Shown: in pieces, positions 59,336-64,000 of the stretch | How positions within the stretch are numbered: position 1 is the first letter of the stretch | Layout of the letters: each line of letters begins with the position of its first letter | Source of the DNA: Bradyrhizobium ontarionense | Lineage (GTDB): Bacteria; Pseudomonadota; Alphaproteobacteria; Rhizobiales; Xanthobacteraceae | DNA: 64,000 bases | Direction: 5' to 3' | NCBI RefSeq assembly: GCF_021088345.1 | Contig: NZ_CP088156.1 | Location: forward strand, 8,237,001-8,301,000 | Notes under the pieces: model-generated | Told to the model about the DNA's origin: nothing | What the model saw: only the letters and a program-made list of their open reading frames with translations | Databases searched by the model: none | Position numbers and translations under genes: made by a program

Positions 59336-60271
59336 ATGACCTCTGACAAATTCATCTCCATCGAAGGCATCGCCAAGCGCTACGACGGATCGCGCAGCAC
59401 GACGATCTTTGAGAACCTGTGGCTCGCGATGGGTCGCGGCGAATTCGTTTGTGTGATCGGTCATTCCGGCTGCGGCAAGACCACGGTGCTCAACATTCTG
59501 GCGGGTCTCGATGTGCCGAGCGAGGGCGCTGTGATCGTCGACGGCCAGGCCATCGAGGGCCCGAGCCTCGATCGCGCCGTCATCTTCCAGAGCCACGCAC
59601 TGCTGCCGTGGCGGACTGTGCTCGGCAACGTCGCTTACGCCGTCAGCTCGAAATGGCGCAAATGGGATCGCGCCAGGGTCAAGGCGCATGCGCTGAAATA
59701 CATCGACCTCGTCGGCCTCTCCGGCGCCGAGCACAAGCGTCCCTCCGAGCTGTCCGGCGGCATGAAGCAGCGCGTCGGCATTGCCCGCGCGCTGTCGATC
59801 ACGCCGAAGATCATGCTGATGGACGAGCCGTTCTCGGCGCTCGATGCGCTGACGCGCGGCACCCTGCAGGACGAGGTGCGCCGCATCTGCGTCGAGACCG
59901 GGCAGACCGTGTTCATGATCACCCACGACGTCGATGAGGCGATCTATCTCGCCGACAAGATCGTGCTGATGACCAATGGACCCGGCGCGGTGCTGGCGGA
60001 GATCGTCGAGAACCCGCTGCCGAAGGATCGTCTGCGCGGCGACCTGCATCGCCATCCGCTGTACTACGCGCTGCGCAACCACATCATCGACTTCCTGGTC
60101 AGCCGCAGCAAGACGTTCACCGCCGAGACGCCCGGTCACGACCCGCGCAAGGTGCCGGCGGTGCGGATCGGCAAGCCCGAATTGACGGTGACGTCCGGCT
60201 TTGAGGCGCCGACGTCAGAGGCACGACAGGCGTCATGGCCGGGCTTGGCCCGGCCATCCACGCTTTCGTGA
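59336..60271 (+). CDS. nitrate/cyanate-type ABC transporter ATPase
   Basis: GGAGGG lies upstream of the ATG at 59336. The 311-residue protein has Walker A GHSGCGKT, signature [16 protein letters not shown], Walker [17 protein letters not shown] and switch histidine [13 protein letters not shown], as in NrtD/CynD/SsuB. The last 13 or so residues (after about SEARQ) are encoded by a palindromic repeat that also supplies the stop codon, so the natural C-terminus has probably been changed. Confidence 0.92.
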   Translation: MTSDKFISIEGIAKRYDGSRSTTIFENLWLAMGRGEFVCVIGHSGCGKTTVLNILAGLDVPSEGAVIVDGQAIEGPSLDRAVIFQSHALLPWRTVLGNVAYAVSSKWRKWDRARVKAHALKYIDLVGLSGAEHKRPSELSGGMKQRVGIARALSITPKIMLMDEPFSALDALTRGTLQDEVRRICVETGQTVFMITHDVDEAIYLADKIVLMTNGPGAVLAEIVENPLPKDRLRGDLHRHPLYYALRNHIIDFLVSRSKTFTAETPGHDPRKVPAVRIGKPELTVTSGFEAPTSEARQASWPGLARPSTLS

Positions 60272-60324
60272 GGCAAACCACAGCAATCAAGACGTGGATG
60301 GCCAGGACAAGCCCGGCCATGACG
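60231..60324. repeat. palindromic repeat overlapping the ATPase 3' end
   Basis: CGTCATGGCCGGGCTTGGCC...GCCCGGCCATGACG is the same family as the nested element at 58999-59087. It begins inside the ATPase gene (stop at 60271) and ends 20 bases before cynS. Confidence 0.7.
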
Positions 60325-60343
60325 ATGAGAAGGGAGACCAAGC

Positions 60344-60832
60344 ATGAAACGATCCGACCTCACCGAGAAGCTGCTCGACATCAAGCGCGAGAAGGGCTGG
60401 AGCTGGAAGTACATCTGCGAACAGATCGGCGGCTATTCCGAGGTGCTGATCGTCGGCGCCGTGCTCGGCCAGATGAAGCTGACCAAGCCGCAGGCCGCCA
60501 ATGCCGGCGAGCTGTTCGGCCTCTCGAAGTCCGAGATCACGATGCTCAACGAGACGCCGATGCGCGGCGAGGGCGTCCAGATGCCGCCGACAGATCCGCT
60601 GATCTACCGCTTCTATGAGCTCGTGATGATCAACGGTCCGGCCTGGAAGGAATTGATCCAGGAGGAGTTCGGCGACGGCATCATGTCGGCGATCGATTTC
60701 GACATGGTGATGGAGCGCCTGCCCAATGCCAAGGGCGACCGCGTCAAGATCACGATGTCGGGCAAGTTCCTGCCGTACAAATACTACGGCGCCAGCGGCA
60801 ACGTGCCGGAATACGGATTTAAAGAGGAATAG
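60344..60832 (+). CDS. cynS: cyanate hydratase (cyanase)
   Basis: The 162-residue protein is full-length cyanase. It has an N-terminal helix-turn-helix-like domain (LTEKLLDIKREKGWSW and LTKPQAANAGELFGLSKSEI) and the catalytic domain with R89 and E92 in IYRFYELVM and S115 in GIMSAIDF, equivalent to Arg96, Glu99 and Ser122 of E. coli CynS. It converts cyanate plus bicarbonate to ammonia and two CO2 (through carbamate). It is the last gene of the locus, directly after the transporter, so imported cyanate can be used as nitrogen or detoxified. A large palindrome ends the transcript. Confidence 0.97.
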   Translation: MKRSDLTEKLLDIKREKGWSWKYICEQIGGYSEVLIVGAVLGQMKLTKPQAANAGELFGLSKSEITMLNETPMRGEGVQMPPTDPLIYRFYELVMINGPAWKELIQEEFGDGIMSAIDFDMVMERLPNAKGDRVKITMSGKFLPYKYYGASGNVPEYGFKEE

Positions 60833-60905
60833 GCGAGTTGCGAATGGCGAGTAGCGAATAGGGGAAGGACATCCCCATTCGCTACTCCCAATTCGCTATT
60901 CGCCT
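60831..60905. terminator. long inverted repeat between convergent cynS and DUF1476 genes
   Basis: The arms 60831-60864 and 60873-60905 (built of GCGAATAGCGAG-like units) are nearly complementary around an AAGGACAT loop. It begins at the last base of cynS and could end transcription from both sides. There is no T-run. Confidence 0.5.
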
Positions 60906-60911
60906 CTCACG

Positions 60912-61232
60912 CTATCCCGCCTTCACCTGGGCCACTGCCGTCGCCAGCAGCTCGCTCATCTTGGCGCGGACCTCGGCTTCGGTGATGGCTGCGCCGTTGG
61001 CGGTGAGGTCACCCAGCACCTTGCGCAGCACGTCGCCGTCGCCGGCCTCCTCGAAATCGGCCGCGACGACCTCCTTGGCATAGGTGTCGGCGTCGGCGCC
61101 GGATTTACCGAGCTTTTCGGCCGCCCACAGCCCGAGCAGCTTGTTGCGGCGGGCCTCTGCCTTGAATTTCAGCTCCTCGTCATGGGCAAACTGCCTTTCG
61201 AAGGCTTCCTCGCGCTTGTCGAATGTGGTCAT
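60912..61232 (-). CDS. DUF1476 protein, zeta-type F1Fo-ATPase inhibitor
   Basis: The 106-residue protein begins MTTFDKREEAFERQFAHDEE and contains KFKAEARRNKLLGLWAAEKL. This is the DUF1476 pattern of the alphaproteobacterial zeta subunit, which in Paracoccus inhibits ATP hydrolysis by the F1 part through its N-terminal helix. It is monocistronic and convergent with cynS. Confidence 0.88.
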   Translation of the reverse strand: MTTFDKREEAFERQFAHDEELKFKAEARRNKLLGLWAAEKLGKSGADADTYAKEVVAADFEEAGDGDVLRKVLGDLTANGAAITEAEVRAKMSELLATAVAQVKAG

Positions 61233-61544
61233 GGCCGGAACTTCCAGTGTTGCCGAAGAGGGTTAACCGTACGGCGGTTGCGGGCGGGTGTCCGCGTGCC
61301 TAAATAATTGGAACAACTCGCTAAGACAACCGGCACGAGGCCGCAGCGAAGAATGGTAAAAGTCGGTCGCGAGGATGCGGATCGATTGTGCTCAGGGCAC
61401 CAATCAGATAGGTTTCCACCAGGCCCGGTTCTTGTTCTGTTTCCTTAGAGGTCCAGGCCCTCGCGGCAGCTCCGTCGTGGTCCTGTCCTAAAGTCATCCG
61501 GAGCCCAGCAATTCATGGATTTTAACAAAACACGGTACATCCCA
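61233..61544. other. intergenic stretch upstream of purC
   Basis: About 310 bases carrying the divergent promoters of the DUF1476 gene and purC. No riboswitch or binding site was recognised. Confidence 0.4.
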
Positions 61545-62312
61545 ATGAGCCGTCGGCGTCGCATTTATGAAGGCAAGGCCAAGGTCCTTTACGAAGGTCC
61601 GGAGCCGGGCACCCTGATCCAGCACTTCAAGGACGACGCTACCGCCTTCAATGCCAAGAAGCACCAGGTAATCGAAGGCAAGGGCGTCCTCAACAACCGC
61701 ATCTCGGAGTACCTGTTTCAGCACCTCAACGATATCGGGGTGCCGACCCACTTCATCCGCCGTCTGAACATGCGCGAACAGCTGATTCGCGAGGTCGAGA
61801 TCGTGCCGCTCGAGGTCGTCGTGCGCAACGTGGCAGCGGGCTCGCTGTCGCAGCGCCTCGGCATCGAGGAGGGCACCCAGCTGCCGCGTTCGATCATCGA
61901 ATTCTATTACAAGAACGACCAGCTCAATGACCCCATGGTGTCGGAAGAGCACATCACCGCGTTCGGCTGGGCCACGCCCCAGGAGATCGACGACATCATG
62001 GCGCTGGCCATCCGCGTCAATGACTTCCTGACCGGGCTCTTCCTGGGAATCGGCATCCGCCTGGTCGATTTCAAGATGGAATGCGGCCGGCTGTTCGAGA
62101 ACGAGATGATGCGGATCATCGTCGCCGACGAGATTTCCCCTGATTCCTGCCGGCTGTGGGACATCAAGTCGAACGAGAAGCTCGACAAGGACCGCTTCCG
62201 CCGTGATCTTGGCGGCCTGCTGGAGGCCTATACCGAGGTCGCCAAGCGGCTCGGCATCCTCATCGAGAACGAGCGCCCGGCGGGCTCGGGCCCGGTTCTG
62301 GTCAAGAGCTAA
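61545..62312 (+). CDS. purC: phosphoribosylaminoimidazole-succinocarboxamide synthase
   Basis: Taking the ATG at 61545, the 255-residue protein starts [18 protein letters not shown]. It has the SAICAR synthase features [40 protein letters not shown] and [20 protein letters not shown]. It catalyses the ATP-dependent addition of aspartate to CAIR. The ATG at 61515 would add ten residues. It heads purC-purS-purQ. Confidence 0.95.
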   Translation: MSRRRRIYEGKAKVLYEGPEPGTLIQHFKDDATAFNAKKHQVIEGKGVLNNRISEYLFQHLNDIGVPTHFIRRLNMREQLIREVEIVPLEVVVRNVAAGSLSQRLGIEEGTQLPRSIIEFYYKNDQLNDPMVSEEHITAFGWATPQEIDDIMALAIRVNDFLTGLFLGIGIRLVDFKMECGRLFENEMMRIIVADEISPDSCRLWDIKSNEKLDKDRFRRDLGGLLEAYTEVAKRLGILIENERPAGSGPVLVKS

Positions 62313-62324
62313 GGGATTGAAGAC

Positions 62325-62567
62325 GTGAAAGCGCGTGTCACGGTGACGCTGAAATCCGGCATCCTCGATCCCCAGGGAAAGGCGATCGAGGGCGCCCTCA
62401 AATCGCTCGGGGTCGACGGTGTCGCGAGCGTGCGCCAGGGCAAGGTGTTCGACATCGAGCTCGCCGGCGCAGACCAGGCCAAGGCGGAAGCCGCGCTGAA
62501 GGCGGCCGCCGACAAGCTGCTGGCGAATACGGTGATCGAAAACTATCGGGTGGAGCTGCTGGGGTAG
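62325..62567 (+). CDS. purS: FGAM synthase small subunit PurS
   Basis: This 80-residue protein (GTG start, 12 bases after purC) matches PurS: VTLKSGILDPQGKAIEGALK and LGVDGVASVRQGKVFDIEL. It bridges PurL and PurQ in the three-part FGAM synthase of gram-positive and alphaproteobacterial type. Confidence 0.95.
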   Translation: MKARVTVTLKSGILDPQGKAIEGALKSLGVDGVASVRQGKVFDIELAGADQAKAEAALKAAADKLLANTVIENYRVELLG

Positions 62568-62570
62568 GGC

Positions 62571-62825
62571 ATGGCTGCCGTCACCAACGAGCTCATGTAT
62601 GAGATCCTGAAGTCGATTCAGGCGCGACTCGCGCAGGTCGACGGTAAGATCGACGAGCTCAAGTTGGAAGCCCAGGCCTCGCGCACGGCTCAGATCGCTC
62701 TTCGTCAGGAGATCACCGGAGTTCACCAGGAGCTCTCCGGCATTCACGCCACCTTGGTTCGCCACGAGGGCCGTCTCGACAGGATCGAGCGGCGCCTCGA
62801 ACTCAGCGATGTTCCCACGCTATGA
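62571..62825 (+). CDS. small coiled-coil protein inserted between purS and purQ
   Basis: The 84-residue product has a heptad-like pattern over most of its length ([40 protein letters not shown] and [16 protein letters not shown]). This resembles the small coiled-coil proteins of unknown function often found in Rhizobiales. It starts 3 bases after purS and its stop overlaps the purQ start (ATGA), so it is translated as part of the purine operon. No direct link to purine synthesis is known to me. Confidence 0.7.
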   Translation: MAAVTNELMYEILKSIQARLAQVDGKIDELKLEAQASRTAQIALRQEITGVHQELSGIHATLVRHEGRLDRIERRLELSDVPTL

Positions 62826-63523
62826 AATCCGCCGTCCTCGTCTTCCCAGGCATCAATCGCGAACGCGACATGGCGCGCGCGCTGCGCATGATCTCAGGCC
62901 ATGAGCCGGCGATGGTCTGGCACGCCGAGACGGCGCTGCCCAAGGGCACGGACCTCGTCGTCGTCCCAGGCGGCTTCTCCTACGGCGACTACCTGCGCTG
63001 TGGCGCGATCGCGGCGCGGGCGCCGGTGATGGACGCGGTACGCGATCACGCGGCCAAGGGAGGCCTCGTGCTCGGCGTCTGCAACGGCTTTCAGATCCTG
63101 TGCGAATCCGGCCTGCTGCCGGGCGTCCTGATGCGCAACGACAAGCTCAAATTCATCTGCAAGGACGTGCATCTGCGGGTCGAGCGGTCGGACTCGCCGT
63201 TCACCCGCGGCTACAATGCCGGCCAGGTCATCCGCGTGCCGGTCGCCCATGGCGAGGGCAATTATGCGGCGGATGAGGAGACGCTGAAGCGGCTCAACGG
63301 CGACGGGCGCGTGCTCTATCGCTACTGCTCGGCCGAAGGCGAGGTCGGCGACCTCAGCAACATCAACGGTGCCGCACATTCGATCGCCGGTATCGTCAAC
63401 GAGAGCGGCAACGTGCTCGGCATGATGCCCCATCCCGAGAATCACGTCGAAGACATCATGGGCTGCACCGACGGCCGCGGCCTGTTCGCAGGCCTGGTGG
63501 CGCATCTCGATCGCGCAGCCTAA
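62822..63523 (+). CDS. purQ: FGAM synthase glutaminase subunit PurQ
   Basis: The 233-residue protein is a class I glutamine amidotransferase with nucleophile C87 in [11 protein letters not shown] and the HPE pair in [12 protein letters not shown]. The N-terminus ([20 protein letters not shown]) and [15 protein letters not shown] are typical of PurQ. It supplies ammonia to PurL, which must be encoded elsewhere. A rho-independent terminator follows. Confidence 0.96.
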   Translation: MKSAVLVFPGINRERDMARALRMISGHEPAMVWHAETALPKGTDLVVVPGGFSYGDYLRCGAIAARAPVMDAVRDHAAKGGLVLGVCNGFQILCESGLLPGVLMRNDKLKFICKDVHLRVERSDSPFTRGYNAGQVIRVPVAHGEGNYAADEETLKRLNGDGRVLYRYCSAEGEVGDLSNINGAAHSIAGIVNESGNVLGMMPHPENHVEDIMGCTDGRGLFAGLVAHLDRAA

Positions 63524-63562
63524 GGCTGTTCTTCCAAATCGTTCCGTAGGTTTTTTCTCGCC

Positions 63563-63590
63563 CCGCCCGGCAACGCCGGGCGGTTGTTTG
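63563..63590 (+). terminator. rho-independent terminator of the purC-purQ operon
   Basis: CCGCCCGGC (63563-63571) pairs with GCCGGGCGG (63575-63583) and is followed by TTGTTTG. Confidence 0.75.
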
Positions 63591-63638
63591 CGTTGTCCGC
63601 CCGATTCCCACTGGGGCAGGGACCAAGGAGGTTCTGAC

Positions 63639-64000
63639 ATGATGACGAAACATTGGCTGGGAACGGCCGCAATCATTCTGGCGATCGGTACCGCATCGGG
63701 TGCCGCATCCGCGCAATCCGAGATGAAGCATGAGGGCGGGCCTGCGGCGGCTCCGCGCGAGGCGGCCCGTCCGGCTGCCGAGGCCAAAGGCGGGCCCGCA
63801 GCAGCCGAACGCGCTGCGTCCGAGACGAAGCAGGGCGCGCAGGAGCCGCGTCGCGCCGAGCCGCCGACCGCGCGCGAGCCCGTGCGAGAACAGGCCCAGG
63901 AGCGCTCGGTACCAGAGGGCAAGCAGGGCGTGGAGCAGTCCAAGGGCGAGCGCGGGCCGACCTCTGCGCAGCGCGATCGCGACGCCAAGGATGGCGCCGA
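63639..64000 (+). CDS. exported Ala/Glu-rich protein, cut by the window end
   Basis: AAGGAGG lies 7 bases before the ATG at 63639 (a second ATG follows at 63642). A signal peptide (to about ASGAASAQS) is followed by a low-complexity Ala/Glu/Arg-rich region. Bradyrhizobium proteins with this beginning often end in a DUF1236 domain, which is beyond the window. Probably periplasmic. Confidence 0.65.
   Translation, partial: MMTKHWLGTAAIILAIGTASGAASAQSEMKHEGGPAAAPREAARPAAEAKGGPAAAERAASETKQGAQEPRRAEPPTAREPVREQAQERSVPEGKQGVEQSKGERGPTSAQRDRDAKDGA

Overview
The window looks like chromosome of a Bradyrhizobium-type alphaproteobacterium (Nitrobacteraceae, Rhizobiales). It has high GC, a RecA beginning [11 protein letters not shown], an LexA operator of the GAAC-N7-GAAC type, a DUF1476 zeta-type ATPase inhibitor, PilZ, DUF6894 and DUF2336 proteins, and many palindromic intergenic repeats of the kind found throughout that genus. 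This assignment rests on recognition alone. I see no tRNA, rRNA, CRISPR array, transposase or integrase.

Left part (1-12.9 kb): a run of mostly single genes. These are an XRE/MmyB regulator, a FrnE-like DsbA oxidoreductase, a FemAB-like acyltransferase, an HD-GYP phosphodiesterase, a lipoprotein, an exported caspase-like protein, a tail-anchored PQQ dehydrogenase, a PilZ protein, a PaaI thioesterase and several short rhizobial hypotheticals. One of the short genes lies just behind a perfect FNR/FixK box (TTGAT-N4-ATCAA). A cluster of three hairpins ending in a terminator (11749-11873) may be a small RNA.

Centre-left (13.5-30 kb): SOS-controlled recA; a DUF1835-like gene; the glycine cleavage operon gcvT-gcvH-gcvP on the minus strand behind a tandem glycine riboswitch; alaS followed 2 nt later by a cyclic-nucleotide-gated K+ channel; a repeat-rich stretch; an OprB-type porin; and a class III adenylate cyclase.

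Centre-right (30-47 kb): a glutamate/aspartate-type binding protein, a fatty acid desaturase, ilvD, CopC and CopD, an exported ClpP-like protease, and a divergent module. The module is an XRE-cupin regulator facing a polar amino acid/polyamine ABC transporter plus a PuuB-like FAD oxidoreductase, with an inverted-repeat operator between them. A DUF3455 gene and icd follow.

Right part (47-64 kb): trmJ carries a C-terminal DUF559 domain. The 326 bp encoding that domain are repeated 1383 bp downstream, and between the two copies sits a small operon (an HTH-bearing DUF2442 protein and a frameshifted DUF4160 gene) with a palindromic operator. After TPR, DUF2336 and TetR genes comes the most notable locus (53.7-60.8 kb). 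A good sigma-54 promoter precedes, in one direction, an OsmC protein, an acyl-CoA-dehydrogenase-like flavoprotein, a two-domain rhodanese sulfurtransferase, a nitrate/cyanate-type ABC transporter (binding protein, permease, ATPase) and cyanase (cynS). Read together this suggests nitrogen-regulated uptake and breakdown of cyanate, or of a sulfur-containing precursor such as thiocyanate. The window ends with a DUF1476 gene, the purine genes purC-purS-(small coiled-coil gene)-purQ, and the start of an exported Ala/Glu-rich protein.
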